From assembly GCA_007693835.1 (NCBI GenBank), contig RECW01000068.1, positions 1 through 43,575 on the forward strand: a stretch of 43,575 bases of DNA. The letters run 5' to 3'. Origin of the DNA: Paracoccaceae bacterium. GTDB taxonomy: Bacteria > Pseudomonadota > Alphaproteobacteria > Rhodobacterales > Rhodobacteraceae. A model generated the notes under the pieces. That model was not told where the DNA came from and ran no database searches. It worked only from the letters and a program-made list of their open reading frames with translations. Made by a program: the position numbers and the translations under genes. Below, in pieces: positions 1 to 7,907 of the stretch (the first letter of the stretch is position 1; the number at the start of each line of letters is the position of its first letter).

Positions 1-907
1 GCTCGTGCCAGAGCGCGACGTTCTCCAGCGCCGGGATGCACATCGACCGCACCAGCCGCGCAAGGCCGGTGAGGTTTTCCGTCAGCACCGGGTTGCGCTT
101 GTGGGGCATCGCCGAGCTGCCCTTCTGGCCGGGCGAGAAATACTCCTCCGCCTCCAGCACCTCCGTCCGCTGGAGGTGGCGGATCTCGGTGGCGATGCGC
201 TCGATGGAGGAGGCGATCACGGCGAGCGCGCAGAAGAACGCCGCATGCCGGTCGCGCGGGATCACCTGCGTCGAGACCGGCTCCACCGCGAGGCCCATCT
301 TCTGCGCGACATGCGCCTCCACGCTCGGGTCGATATTGGCGAAGGTGCCGACGGCGCCTGAGATGGCGCAGGTCGCGATCTCGGCCCGCGCCGCGACCAG
401 ACGGGCGCGGTTGCGCGCCATCTCGGCGTAGGCCGCCGCCATCTTGAGCCCGAAGGTCACCGGCTCGGCGTGGACGCCGTGGGAGCGGCCGATGCAGACC
501 GTGTCCTTGTGCTCGAAGGCGCGCCGTTTCAGCGCCGCGAGCAGCGCGTCCATGTCGGCGAGCAGGATGTCGGCGGCGCGGGCGAGCTGCACGTTGAAGC
601 AGGTGTCGAGCACGTCCGACGAGGTCATGCCCTGATGCACGAACCGCGCCTCCTCGCCGACATGCTCGGCGAGATGGGTGAGGAAAGCGATGACGTCGTG
701 CTTCACCTCGCGCTCGATGGCGTCGATGCGGGCGACGTCGAACGCCACGTCCTTCGCGCGCCACACCGCCTCCGCCGCCGACGCCGGGATCACGCCGAGG
801 GCGGCCTGCGCGTCGCAGGCGTGGGCCTCGATCTCGTACCAGATGCGGAACTTGGTCTCGGGCGCCCAGATCGCGGTCATCTCGGGGCGGGCGTAGCGCG
901 GGATCAT
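1..907 (-). CDS. purB: Adenylosuccinate lyase, C-terminus cut by window edge
   Basis: Adenylosuccinate lyase acts twice in purine synthesis: it cleaves SAICAR to AICAR and adenylosuccinate to AMP, releasing fumarate each time. The first 302 codons are visible, from an ATG at 907 whose product begins MIPRYARPEM. The fumarase/aspartase superfamily signature SSAMPHKRNP is encoded near 75-110. The HGVHAEPVTFG stretch and the TSSDVLDT motif are family hallmarks. The reading frame is open to the edge, so the last part of the roughly 435-residue protein lies outside. It is divergent from the DUF6314 gene, 51 bases away. The assignment is secure. Confidence 0.96.
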   Translation of the reverse strand, partial: MIPRYARPEMTAIWAPETKFRIWYEIEAHACDAQAALGVIPASAAEAVWRAKDVAFDVARIDAIEREVKHDVIAFLTHLAEHVGEEARFVHQGMTSSDVLDTCFNVQLARAADILLADMDALLAALKRRAFEHKDTVCIGRSHGVHAEPVTFGLKMAAAYAEMARNRARLVAARAEIATCAISGAVGTFANIDPSVEAHVAQKMGLAVEPVSTQVIPRDRHAAFFCALAVIASSIERIATEIRHLQRTEVLEAEEYFSPGQKGSSAMPHKRNPVLTENLTGLARLVRSMCIPALENVALWHE

Positions 908-958
908 CGGCGCGTCTCCGGCGTTGCGGCGGAACCGCGGCGGCGGTAGCACCGCTCC

Positions 959-1411
959 ATGACCCTGACAACCGAAGCCCGCTTCGCGGGGCTCTGGCGC
1001 GTGGCGCGCGACATCGAGGACCACGGCGGCGGGCCGAACGGCCGGTTCCGCGGACTCGCGCGCATCACCGTGGAGGGCGACGGGCTGCGCTACGTCGAAT
1101 ACGGCAAGCTGAGCCTCGGCGCGGCGGCGATGCAGGCGACGCGGACCTACCTCTGGCGTCCCCTCGTCGGGCGGGCGGTGGACGTGCGGTTCGAGGACGG
1201 CCGCCCCTTCCACCGCTTCGACTGGAGCCGGGCGGAGTGTTCCGACGAGCATCTCTGCGGCGAGGACTTCTACCGCGTGCGCTACAGCTTCGCCGCCGAC
1301 AGCTGGCACGCCCATTGGCGCGTCGAGGGACCGCACAAGGACTACACGAGCCGCACCCTCTACATCCGTGCGGCCGACGCGCCGCTTGCCGAGTCCGCGG
1401 CGGACGCATAG
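959..1411 (+). CDS. DUF6314 family protein
   Basis: A 150-residue soluble protein, rich in Arg, Trp and Phe, with no signal peptide or membrane segment. It contains LWRVARDIEDH near the start, then an alternating strand-like pattern (GRFRGLARITVEG, RTYLWRP) and a WRVEGPHKDYTSRTLY stretch near the end. This matches my memory of the DUF6314 family, small proteins common in Rhodobacterales whose function is not established. The alternating hydrophobic pattern suggests a small beta-barrel, which is an inference. It lies 35 bases upstream of bioY on the same strand and may be co-transcribed with it, but no functional link to biotin is visible. Confidence 0.75.
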   Translation: MTLTTEARFAGLWRVARDIEDHGGGPNGRFRGLARITVEGDGLRYVEYGKLSLGAAAMQATRTYLWRPLVGRAVDVRFEDGRPFHRFDWSRAECSDEHLCGEDFYRVRYSFAADSWHAHWRVEGPHKDYTSRTLYIRAADAPLAESAADA

Positions 1412-1446
1412 CGTGCCGCGACCGGGTTTCGCGAAGGGAAGCGACG

Positions 1447-2031
1447 ATGAACAGGGTTCTGTCCGAAGCGGTGGCGCCGAGCGAGGGCGCGGCGCTCTGG
1501 GTGAAGCGCGCGGCGCTGGTGGCGCTCGGCGTCGCGGCGATGGCGGTGGCGGCGAAGATCCGCGTGCCGTTCTGGCCGGTGCCGATCACCATGCAGACCT
1601 TCGTGGTGCTGTCGATCGGCGCGGCCTACGGCGCGCGCCTCGGCGTCGCGACCATCCTCGCCTATCTCGCCGTCGGGGCGCTCGGCTTCGACGTCTTCAC
1701 CGGCTCGTCGGCCGAGGCGAACGGTCTCGCCTACATGGCGGGAAGCACCGGCGGTTATCTCGTGGGCTTCGCGCTGGCCGCGGGCTTCCTCGGCTGGGCC
1801 GCGCGCCGCGGGTGGGACCGCTCGCATGGGCGCATGGCGCTCGCCATGCTCATCGGCAGCGCGCTGATCTACGCGCCGGGCGTCGCCTGGCTCGGCGTGC
1901 TGTTCGGTTGGGACCAGCCGATCCTCGCCTGGGGGCTCTATCCCTTCCTGCTCGGCGACGCGCTGAAGCTCGCGCTGGCGGCGCTCCTTTTCCCGCTCGC
2001 CTGGAAGGCGGTCGGCTCGGCGCGCGCCTGA
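1447..2031 (+). CDS. bioY: Biotin transporter BioY
   Basis: BioY is the substrate-binding membrane S component of ECF-type biotin importers. The 194-residue product has about six hydrophobic segments. It contains the typical BioY features: IRVPFWPVPITMQTF near residues 37-51, GAAYGARLG, and the GSTGGYLVGF motif near residue 100. The ATG at 1447 is preceded by GAAGGGAAG, a reasonable ribosome binding site. No bioM or bioN (ECF ATPase and T component) is adjacent, which is common for solitary BioY proteins of this group. No BioR-type palindrome was seen in the short upstream gap. Confidence 0.93.
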   Translation: MNRVLSEAVAPSEGAALWVKRAALVALGVAAMAVAAKIRVPFWPVPITMQTFVVLSIGAAYGARLGVATILAYLAVGALGFDVFTGSSAEANGLAYMAGSTGGYLVGFALAAGFLGWAARRGWDRSHGRMALAMLIGSALIYAPGVAWLGVLFGWDQPILAWGLYPFLLGDALKLALAALLFPLAWKAVGSARA

Positions 2032-2059
2032 CGCTGGCGCGACAAGCCGGGATGCAGTA

Positions 2060-2091
2060 GGGGCGGGGCGTCCTAAGGGAGGCCCCGCCCC
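2060..2091 (+). promoter_or_regulatory. Hairpin with the rpe Shine-Dalgarno in its loop
   Basis: Bases 2060-2069 (GGGGCGGGGC) are perfectly complementary to 2082-2091 (GCCCCGCCCC). The 12-base loop, 2070-2081, contains AAGGGAG, the only plausible ribosome binding site for rpe, whose ATG starts at 2092 directly after the stem. The stem is seen in the sequence. A role in translational control is inferred. The hairpin could also partly terminate bioY transcripts, but no U tract follows. Confidence 0.55.
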
Positions 2092-2772
2092 ATGTCGTTT
2101 TCGCCGAAGATCGCCCCGTCGATCCTCGCCGCCGACTTCGCCCGCCTCGGCGAGGAGATCGCCGCCGTCGAGGCCGCGGGGGCGGACTGGATCCACATCG
2201 ACGTGATGGACGGGCGTTTCGTGCCCAACATCACCATGGGGCCGCCGGTGGTGGCGGCGATCCGGCCGCACATCCGCACGGTGGCCGACGTCCACCTGAT
2301 GATCACGCCGCCCGAGCCGCATCTGGCGGCCTTCGCCAAGGCCGGGGCCGACGTCATCACCGTCCACGCCGAGGCGTGCCCCCATCTCGACCGCACGCTC
2401 GGCGCGATCCGCGATCTCGGCTGCAAGGCGGGGGTGGCGCTCAACCCGTCGACGCCGGAGAGCGTGCTGGCCTACGTGCTCGACCGCATCGATCTGGTCT
2501 GCGTGATGACCGTGAACCCGGGTTTCGGCGGCCAGTCCTTCCTCGCCTCGCAGGTCGCCAAGGTCGCGGCGATCCGCGCGATGCTGGGGGATCGGCCGGC
2601 GCTGATCGAGATCGACGGCGGCGTGACGGTCGAGACGGCGCCCGCCGTGGCGGCCGCCGGCGCCGACGTGCTGGTGGCAGGGTCGGCGGTGTTCGCCCGG
2701 CGCGAGCCCGGCGGCTACGAGGCCGCCATCGGCGCCATCCGGGCGGCGGCGCTCAGCGCACGATCCGGCTGA
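2092..2772 (+). CDS. rpe: Ribulose-phosphate 3-epimerase
   Basis: Interconverts D-ribulose 5-phosphate and D-xylulose 5-phosphate in the pentose phosphate pathway and, in autotrophs, the Calvin cycle. The 226-residue TIM-barrel protein has the family motifs in order: [11 protein letters not shown] at the start, [13 protein letters not shown] (metal ligand and catalytic Asp), [15 protein letters not shown] in the phosphate-binding region, and EIDGGV with the second catalytic Asp. Full length for the family. The 3' end overlaps the convergent SYLF gene by 20 bases. A GC hairpin surrounds its ribosome binding site. Confidence 0.97.
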   Translation: MSFSPKIAPSILAADFARLGEEIAAVEAAGADWIHIDVMDGRFVPNITMGPPVVAAIRPHIRTVADVHLMITPPEPHLAAFAKAGADVITVHAEACPHLDRTLGAIRDLGCKAGVALNPSTPESVLAYVLDRIDLVCVMTVNPGFGGQSFLASQVAKVAAIRAMLGDRPALIEIDGGVTVETAPAVAAAGADVLVAGSAVFARREPGGYEAAIGAIRAAALSARSG

Positions 2773-3292
2773 ACTTCGCGCCCTGGAAGCTGGCGCCGGC
2801 CATCAGGCCATCCTGCCCGAAGACCACCCCGATCACAGGCCGGCGCTGGGTCTGCGAACTGAGCTGAAGGTTCACGCCGTCGCCGGGGAAGGTCACCTCG
2901 GCGTCCGCCCCCACGGTCCACCCGTCCGCCCGGCGGAAATCCGCCAGCGCGCCGTCGGTCATGAAGAACAGCGCGTAACGGATGCGCTGCACGCCGAGCT
3001 GGAAGCCGAAGGTCGCCGCGGCGAAGGAGTAGTAGCCCTCCGTCACGCCGCCGACGCGCAGGGCCCCTTCGCCGTAGGCGCCGCCGAAGATCAGCCCCCC
3101 CTTGATGATGTTCGGCATCATCAGAAGGCCCTTGGCCTGTCCCTCAAGCTCCGCCGCGCCGGCGACACGCGCGCGCATCTCGCGCAGCGCCCGGTCGACG
3201 CGGGCTTCGATCTCGGCCGACGCCAGCGCGGGCCCGGCCAGCGGCGCGAGCGTCGCGCCGGCGAGGAAACCCCTGCGGGTCGGCATGGGCAT
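2753..3292 (-). CDS. SYLF (Ysc84-like) lipid-binding domain protein, Tat-exported
   Basis: A 179-residue protein with a twin-arginine signal (TRRGFLAG near residues 5-12, then an Ala-rich stretch ending ALASA), so probably exported folded to the periplasm. The mature part matches the SYLF/YSC84 family: [23 protein letters not shown], a Phe/Gly-rich middle, then GADAEVTF and [21 protein letters not shown] at the end. Family members bind phosphoinositides or other lipids; the bacterial role is unknown. Two starts are possible, 3292 and 3286. The first lies 4 bases from GGGGAAG and the second 10. The tail overlaps rpe by 20 bases on the opposite strand. Confidence 0.85.
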   Translation of the reverse strand: MPMPTRRGFLAGATLAPLAGPALASAEIEARVDRALREMRARVAGAAELEGQAKGLLMMPNIIKGGLIFGGAYGEGALRVGGVTEGYYSFAAATFGFQLGVQRIRYALFFMTDGALADFRRADGWTVGADAEVTFPGDGVNLQLSSQTQRRPVIGVVFGQDGLMAGASFQGAKFSRIVR

Positions 3293-3305
3293 CGGTCTTC
3301 CCCTG

Positions 3306-3333
3306 TTGGCGTGGAACGCGGCACGAGTATCAT
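3306..3333 (+). promoter_or_regulatory. Probable sigma-70 type promoter of the DUF2237 gene
   Basis: TTGGCG at 3306-3311 and TATCAT at 3328-3333 are separated by 16 bases. The -10 matches the consensus at five of six positions. Transcription would start near 3340, giving a leader of about 30 bases with a GAGGGA ribosome binding site before the ATG at 3369. Found by reading, not by a scoring matrix. Confidence 0.45.
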
Positions 3334-3368
3334 GGAAACACGCGGCGAGAACAGGGCGAGGGACGGCG

Positions 3369-3755
3369 ATGCGCGGAATCGAGATCGATCCGTCGGAGAA
3401 CGTGCTCGGGGGGCGGCTCGAACACTGTTCGACCGATCCGATGACCGGCTTTTTCCGCAACGGCTGTTGCGACACCAACGACGAGGATCGCGGCTCGCAC
3501 ACCGTCTGCGCCGTGATGACCGCGGAGTTCCTCGCCTTCTCGAAGGCGCGGGGCAACGACCTCTCCACGCCGCGTCCCGAGTTCGGCTTTCCTGGGCTGA
3601 AGCCCGGCGATCGCTGGTGCCTGTGCGCGGCGCGCTGGATGGAGGCCTACGCGGCGGGGCGCGCGCCGAAGGTCCGCCTCGTGTCGACCCACCGCCGCGC
3701 GCTCGACGTCTGCCCCATGGAGGCCCTGCGCGAGCACGCTCTCGACCTGACCTGA
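3369..3755 (+). CDS. DUF2237 family protein
   Basis: A 128-residue soluble protein matching the DUF2237 family: GGRLEHCSTDPMTGFFRNGCC near the start, SHTVCAVMTAEFL, FPGLKPGDRWCLCAARW and a C-terminal THRRALDVCPMEAL. Seven cysteines are spread along the chain, including CC and CLC, which could bind a metal or form a redox site; that is inference, since the family has no established activity. Length and motifs are complete. The ATG at 3369 follows GAGGGACGGCG. It is convergent with the lipoprotein gene, with only 12 bases between the stop codons. Confidence 0.85.
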   Translation: MRGIEIDPSENVLGGRLEHCSTDPMTGFFRNGCCDTNDEDRGSHTVCAVMTAEFLAFSKARGNDLSTPRPEFGFPGLKPGDRWCLCAARWMEAYAAGRAPKVRLVSTHRRALDVCPMEALREHALDLT

Positions 3756-3767
3756 GCCGCGCCTGCT

Positions 3768-4583
3768 TCAAGCGCCGAGCGCCGCGGCCCGGTCGAGCCA
3801 TCCGCGGGCGGCCGGGTCGCCTTCGCGGAGCGCGCTGCGGCCGGCGCGCCAGAACAGATCCGCGGCGGCGTTCCGGGCGCCCGCAGCCTCCGCGAGCGCG
3901 CCGGCGTCCGCGAGCAGCCGCGCCATCGCCCGCAGGTCGTTGGTGTCGCGCCGGCGGTCGGCCGCGGTCTCGAACAGGGTCGCGGCGTCCGCCGTCCGGT
4001 CCATGCGCGCCAGACGCGCCGCAAGCTCCGCGCGGTCCGCGACAAGCTCGGGGTCGGCGGTCTCGGGCAGGCCCGCGAGCGTCGCCGCCAACCGCGCCCG
4101 GTCGCCGCGCCGCTCCGCCGCGAGCCCGAGCAGGAAGCGCGCCCGCGCGGCGAGACGGGGATCCTCGGCTGCGGCCGCCGGCTCGGCGCGGCTCTCGGCC
4201 TCGCCCCACCGGCCGAGGCCTGCGAGCGCGAAGGCGGCCGTCAGCGACAGCGACGGCGGGGCGGCGACGTCGCGCACGCGGGCGTTCCGCTCGGCCGCCT
4301 CGGCGAAGGCGAGCGCCGCCGCGGGGTCGCCCGCGCGCAGGGCCGTCAGGGCGCGCTCCTGACCCAGCACGATCAGGGCGCGGGCGTCGTCGCGGGCCTC
4401 CGCGCGCGCCAGCGCCTCGTCGTAGAGCCGCGCCGCCGTCTCCCACCGCCCCTCCCGGAACGCGAACCGCGCGAGGTCGGCGGGCGCGGCGATGCGCGGG
4501 TCGAGGGGCGGCGGTCCGGGCGGCGCCGGGGCGCCGCAGGCCGAAAGCGCGGCGCAGGCGAGCAATACGCGCAGAGCCCTCAC
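3768..4583 (-). CDS. TPR-like lipoprotein, last gene of the MCE operon
   Basis: A 271-residue lipoprotein: a signal peptide ends in the lipobox LSAC, with Cys about residue 16, followed by a Pro-rich linker. The rest is all helix and Ala-rich, with repeated helix pairs such as FREGRWETAARLYDEALARAEA and AGDPAAALAFAEAAERNA. These resemble degenerate tetratricopeptide repeats used for protein binding. The GTG start overlaps the stop of the upstream mlaD-like gene (GTGA), so the two are translationally coupled. In Mla and Pqi systems this position is often held by a PqiC-type auxiliary lipoprotein. This product does not look like PqiC and may be a functional replacement (inference). Confidence 0.75.
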   Translation of the reverse strand: MRALRVLLACAALSACGAPAPPGPPPLDPRIAAPADLARFAFREGRWETAARLYDEALARAEARDDARALIVLGQERALTALRAGDPAAALAFAEAAERNARVRDVAAPPSLSLTAAFALAGLGRWGEAESRAEPAAAAEDPRLAARARFLLGLAAERRGDRARLAATLAGLPETADPELVADRAELAARLARMDRTADAATLFETAADRRRDTNDLRAMARLLADAGALAEAAGARNAAADLFWRAGRSALREGDPAARGWLDRAAALGA

Positions 4584-6481
4584 GGCCGGATCTCCGTCGG
4601 CCCCAGCGCGTCGTCGCGCGCCGCGCCGCCGCCGCCGAGCAGCCAGCTGCCCTGAAGCTGGCGCAGCAGCGCCTCCAGCTCGCGGAGCGTCCGCTGGGTC
4701 TGCGCCAGCAGCAGCGGCAGGTCCTGCGCCGAGGTCGCCGCGCCCGCCAGCGCGTCGCGCGCGGCCGGGAGCGTGCGCTCGGCTTCCGCCGCGAGCGCCC
4801 CCACCCGGTCGAGCGCGCGCTGCGCCGAAGCGGCGAGCGCCGGCGTCTCGGCCAGCGTCGCCTGCAGCGCCGGCAGCGCGGCTTCGGCCTGCGTCGCGAG
4901 CGACCCGACCTGCGCGAGCGCCGCCTCGGCCGCCGCGACGAGGCCAGGCGAGCCGTCGCCGACCTGTCGGAGCGCCTCCAGCGCCGGGGCGATGGCGCGC
5001 TCCGCCTCCGCCGCGAGTCGCGCGAGGCTGTCGAGCGTCCCCTGAGCCGTCGCCACCAGCGCCGGCGCGCCGGCCGTCGCCGTCTCCACCGCCTCCAGCG
5101 TCGCGGGGAGCCGCGCGGCGAGATCGGCGGTGAGCGCCGCCGCGGCGCGCAGCGTCTCGCCGGCTGTGTCGGCCAGCGGCGGCAGGGCGGCGGTGGTCGT
5201 CGCGGCGGCGCCGGTCACCGCGGCGAAGGCCGCCGGGGCGGTTTCGGTCAACCCCGCCGAGAGCGCGGTCAGCGCCGCCAGCGTCGTCTCGGCCTGGGCG
5301 GCGAGGGCGGGGGCGAGGGCGGCCGCCTCGGTCGCGGCGCCGAGCAGCGGCGCGCTGTCCGCGCGCAAGCCTTCGGCGAGGTCGGCGAGGGCCGCAAGCG
5401 TCGCTTCGGCCTGGGCCGTCAGGCCGGGCGCGGCGGCGGCGGCCGCCGCCACGGCGTCGAGCAGCGCGGGGGCGCGCGCAGCGCTCTCCTCGGCGAGGCG
5501 GGCCGCAGCCGACAGCGCCGCCTCCGCCTCCGCCGCGAGCGCCGGCGCCCGCGCCGCCGCCTCGTTCAGCGTCGCCATGAGCGCGGCGGCGCCGGCGGTC
5601 GCCTCAGACGCGCCCGCGAGCACGGCTTCGAGCTGGTCGAGCCGCGCCGCAAGGCCCGCGACGGCCGCCTCCGCCGCGATCGCCAGATCATCGCGCCCGA
5701 GCAGCCGGCCGACCGTGCCTTCGCCGCGCTCGATCCGCCCCGTAAGCGCCGTCAGGTTGTCGACCAGCCCTTCCAGCGCGTCCAGCCGCTCCGCGGCGGC
5801 GCCCACCGCGCGCTCGATCTGCAGCGCCAGCGTCTCGTCCGCGAACAGCCGGCCGACGGCCCCCTCGCCCGCGGCGATGCCGCTCGAGAGCGTGGCGAGA
5901 TCGGCGAGGAAGGATTGCAGCTCGCCGTCCGGCGCCGCGACCCGCTCCAGAGTCTCCGCGAGCGCCGCCATGCCGCGCTGGGCGTCGTCGAGCACCGGAA
6001 ATATGCGCGAGCGCAGGTCGTCGACCAGCTGGCCGAGATCGTCGGTGGGGGCGCGTTCGGTCTCGGCCTCGATGACGGCGAACTCCCAGTCCATCGCCGC
6101 GCCTTCGCCGGGGCGGATGTCGACGAAGGCGGCGCCGGCGATGCCGAACTGGCGGCGGATTAAGGCGCGGCTGTCGCGGCGCACGAAGTCGGCGACCGCG
6201 CGGTCGACGGCGACCATGGCGTGGAAGGCCTGACCGGGTTGCACCACCACCTCCGTCACGCGGCCGGCGCGGGCGCCGAGGATCTGGACCTCCGAGCCCA
6301 CCTGCAGCCCGCCGCCGCCCGTCGGCGGCAGCAGGAGCCTGAGCGGCAGTTCGGCGCGGAAGGCGTCGCGGATCACGCCGGCCTGCAGCGCGGCCACCAC
6401 GAGCAGCGCCAGCGCGAACAGCAGGAAGGCCGCGGGGCGGCGCCCGACATGCTGTTCGACGCGGCGGCGGCCCGGCGTCAT
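4580..6481 (-). CDS. MlaD/MCE family protein with long helical repeat region
   Basis: A 633-residue protein with a membrane anchor (about residues 17-36), one MCE domain (about 44-125, with GGGGLQVGSEVQILGARAGRV and RRQFGIAGAAFVDIRPG) and a very long Ala/Leu-rich helical extension. MCE domains form hexameric rings that carry lipids between membranes. Two GEGxVGRL motifs (about 205 and 253) are typical of MlaD-type extensions. From about 312 to 610 a unit of roughly 39 residues recurs eight times (starts near 312, 351, 390, 433, 472, 511, 546, 588), each beginning xPxLxxxAxxxL. E. coli MlaD is under 200 residues. The start at 6481 was chosen because ATGA overlaps the upstream stop and GGGAGG precedes it. 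Confidence 0.88.
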   Translation of the reverse strand: MTPGRRRVEQHVGRRPAAFLLFALALLVVAALQAGVIRDAFRAELPLRLLLPPTGGGGLQVGSEVQILGARAGRVTEVVVQPGQAFHAMVAVDRAVADFVRRDSRALIRRQFGIAGAAFVDIRPGEGAAMDWEFAVIEAETERAPTDDLGQLVDDLRSRIFPVLDDAQRGMAALAETLERVAAPDGELQSFLADLATLSSGIAAGEGAVGRLFADETLALQIERAVGAAAERLDALEGLVDNLTALTGRIERGEGTVGRLLGRDDLAIAAEAAVAGLAARLDQLEAVLAGASEATAGAAALMATLNEAAARAPALAAEAEAALSAAARLAEESAARAPALLDAVAAAAAAAPGLTAQAEATLAALADLAEGLRADSAPLLGAATEAAALAPALAAQAETTLAALTALSAGLTETAPAAFAAVTGAAATTTAALPPLADTAGETLRAAAALTADLAARLPATLEAVETATAGAPALVATAQGTLDSLARLAAEAERAIAPALEALRQVGDGSPGLVAAAEAALAQVGSLATQAEAALPALQATLAETPALAASAQRALDRVGALAAEAERTLPAARDALAGAATSAQDLPLLLAQTQRTLRELEALLRQLQGSWLLGGGGAARDDALGPTEIRP

Positions 6482-7152
6482 GCGTCCTCCCGCAGCTTGC
6501 CCGCTTCGGCGCCGAGGCGGAGCGTCCCCGCCGGGGCCGCAACGCGCGCGGCGTCCCGCGGCTCGGCGATCCAGAGCGCCGCGGCGCCCCGCGCCAGCGC
6601 GCGCAGGAGCGCGTTCATCAGCGCCGCCGCGACATCGGGCGGCGTCGCCTCGGCCGCGCGTTCGATCACCACCAGATCGGGCGCGCCGAGGAAGGCCTGC
6701 GCCAGCGCCAGACGTCGGCGGTCGGCCCGGGAGAGCGCGGAGATGGGCGCCAGCGCATCCGGCGCGCCGGGCAGACCGAAGGCGCGCGCCGCCCGGGCGC
6801 ATTGGGCGAGACGCGCCTCCGGCGTCGCCTCGCCGCGCCAGTCGAGCGCGAGCGCGAAGGCGTCGAGGGCGGCGAGATGGGGCGGCGGCCCGTCCTCGGC
6901 GAGCCCCACGCCGATCCGCGCGCGCAGCGCCGCCGCCTCGCCGGGCGTGGTCTCCGCCCAGTCCCGCCCGAAGACGCGCACGGCGCCCGCCTCCGGCGCG
7001 GCGAGGCCGAGGGCCGCGTCGGCGAGGGCGCGCGCCGCGGCGGGGTCGCCGATCTCCGCGAAGGCGAGCCGGCCTTCAGGAAGCTCGAAGTCGGCCGTCA
7101 GCCCGCCGATAAGGCGCGCGGCGTCGAAGACGAGAGGCGGCGGCGCGATCAT
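6478..7152 (-). CDS. Degenerate ABC ATPase homologue (MlaF position)
   Basis: A 224-residue protein that aligns by pattern with MlaF-type ATPases along its length but lacks every nucleotide motif. Where Walker A should be, residues 35-43 read GDPAAARAL, with Arg41 for the essential Lys. The signature LSGGM reads LSRAD (140-144). Walker B reads LVVIERA (160-166), with Glu for Asp and Arg for the catalytic Glu. The H-loop His is Glu197. The flanking framework is retained (APEAGAVRVFGRDW, DRRRLALAQAFLGAPDL), and the frame is open with ATGA overlaps at both ends, so it is a maintained gene and not an obvious pseudogene. Predicted not to bind or hydrolyse ATP normally; a structural or regulatory role is inferred. 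Confidence 0.8.
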   Translation of the reverse strand: MIAPPPLVFDAARLIGGLTADFELPEGRLAFAEIGDPAAARALADAALGLAAPEAGAVRVFGRDWAETTPGEAAALRARIGVGLAEDGPPPHLAALDAFALALDWRGEATPEARLAQCARAARAFGLPGAPDALAPISALSRADRRRLALAQAFLGAPDLVVIERAAEATPPDVAAALMNALLRALARGAAALWIAEPRDAARVAAPAGTLRLGAEAGKLREDA

Positions 7153-7907
7153 CGCGCGGCGGCGAACAGGAAGGCGATCAGCAGAAATCCGATCAGCGCG
7201 TTGCGGAACGCCGCGCCCGGCGCGTCCTCGCCCTCCGCCTCGATGGCCGCGCGGCTGAAGGCGACCGCGCTCGCGAGCGCGTAGAGCGCGCCCTTGAGAG
7301 GGCAGAGGACGAGCGGGGCGGGGCCGAGCGCCGTCAGCGCGTCGCGCAGGGTCGCGAGAAGGGCCCCGGGCGCGAAGAAGCCCTGCGTCTCCGCGGCCGC
7401 ATAGCCCGACACCATCGCCGCGGCGGCGAGGATCACCGAGAGCGCCGCGCCCGAGACGGCCGCGCCGAGGCAGCGCGGCGTCACCAGCATCGCCAGCGGG
7501 TCGATCCCCATCGCGTCGAGCGCCCGGAAGCCGCCGGCGCGGCGGGTCGCGGCGAGTTCGGCGTGGATCGCGAGCCCGCCGCGGCCGAGCAGGGCGAGGC
7601 CGGCCACCAGCGGCGCCACGTCCTCCAGCAGCAACCCGAGCAGCAGGCCGCGCACGAGCCCCTCCTCGCCCACGCCGCGCAGCACGCGGATCGCCTGCGC
7701 CATGAGGCCGGCGCCGAGGCCGGCGCCGATCAGGGCGAGGAGCGGCGCCGAGCCGACGCCGATGCGGTCGACGGCGCGGGCGAACTCCATGCGCGCGGGC
7801 CGCCGCCAGGCGTCGGGCGATAGACCGAGCTTGAAGACCGTCGCGGTCAGCGCGGCGTGGTCGAGGGCGCCGCCCGCCGCGCGGCCCAGCGCGCCCATGG
7901 CCGTCAT
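7149..7907 (-). CDS. MlaE-type ABC permease
   Basis: A 252-residue integral membrane protein of the MlaE/YrbE permease family, the inner-membrane component to which MCE rings attach. It has about five hydrophobic stretches. The family hallmark is at residues 117-146: ELAATRRAGGFRALDAMGIDP then LVTPRCLG, the counterpart of the coupling region that contacts the MlaF ATPase. The ATG at 7907 overlaps the TGA of the sensor gene upstream, and its own stop overlaps the degenerate ATPase start (ATGA both times). Because this coupling region is kept while the partner ATPase is degenerate, the pair is worth structural comparison. Confidence 0.88.
   Translation of the reverse strand: MTAMGALGRAAGGALDHAALTATVFKLGLSPDAWRRPARMEFARAVDRIGVGSAPLLALIGAGLGAGLMAQAIRVLRGVGEEGLVRGLLLGLLLEDVAPLVAGLALLGRGGLAIHAELAATRRAGGFRALDAMGIDPLAMLVTPRCLGAAVSGAALSVILAAAAMVSGYAAAETQGFFAPGALLATLRDALTALGPAPLVLCPLKGALYALASAVAFSRAAIEAEGEDAPGAAFRNALIGFLLIAFLFAAAR

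Noticed and set aside
4580-5560. A DNA-level tandem repeat or CRISPR-like array
   Set aside because: The repetition is at the protein level with diverged codons. There are no identical DNA repeats and no spacer pattern.
3311-6163. A plus-strand frame of 950 codons opposite the lipoprotein and MCE genes
   Set aside because: Its Arg-rich composition is a shadow of the Ala-rich codons on the minus strand. The minus-strand genes have recognisable domains and overlapping junctions.
6478-7152. The ABC homologue as a pseudogene
   Set aside because: The frame is intact over the family length, both junctions are translationally coupled, and surrounding framework residues are retained. Only the nucleotide motifs are altered.
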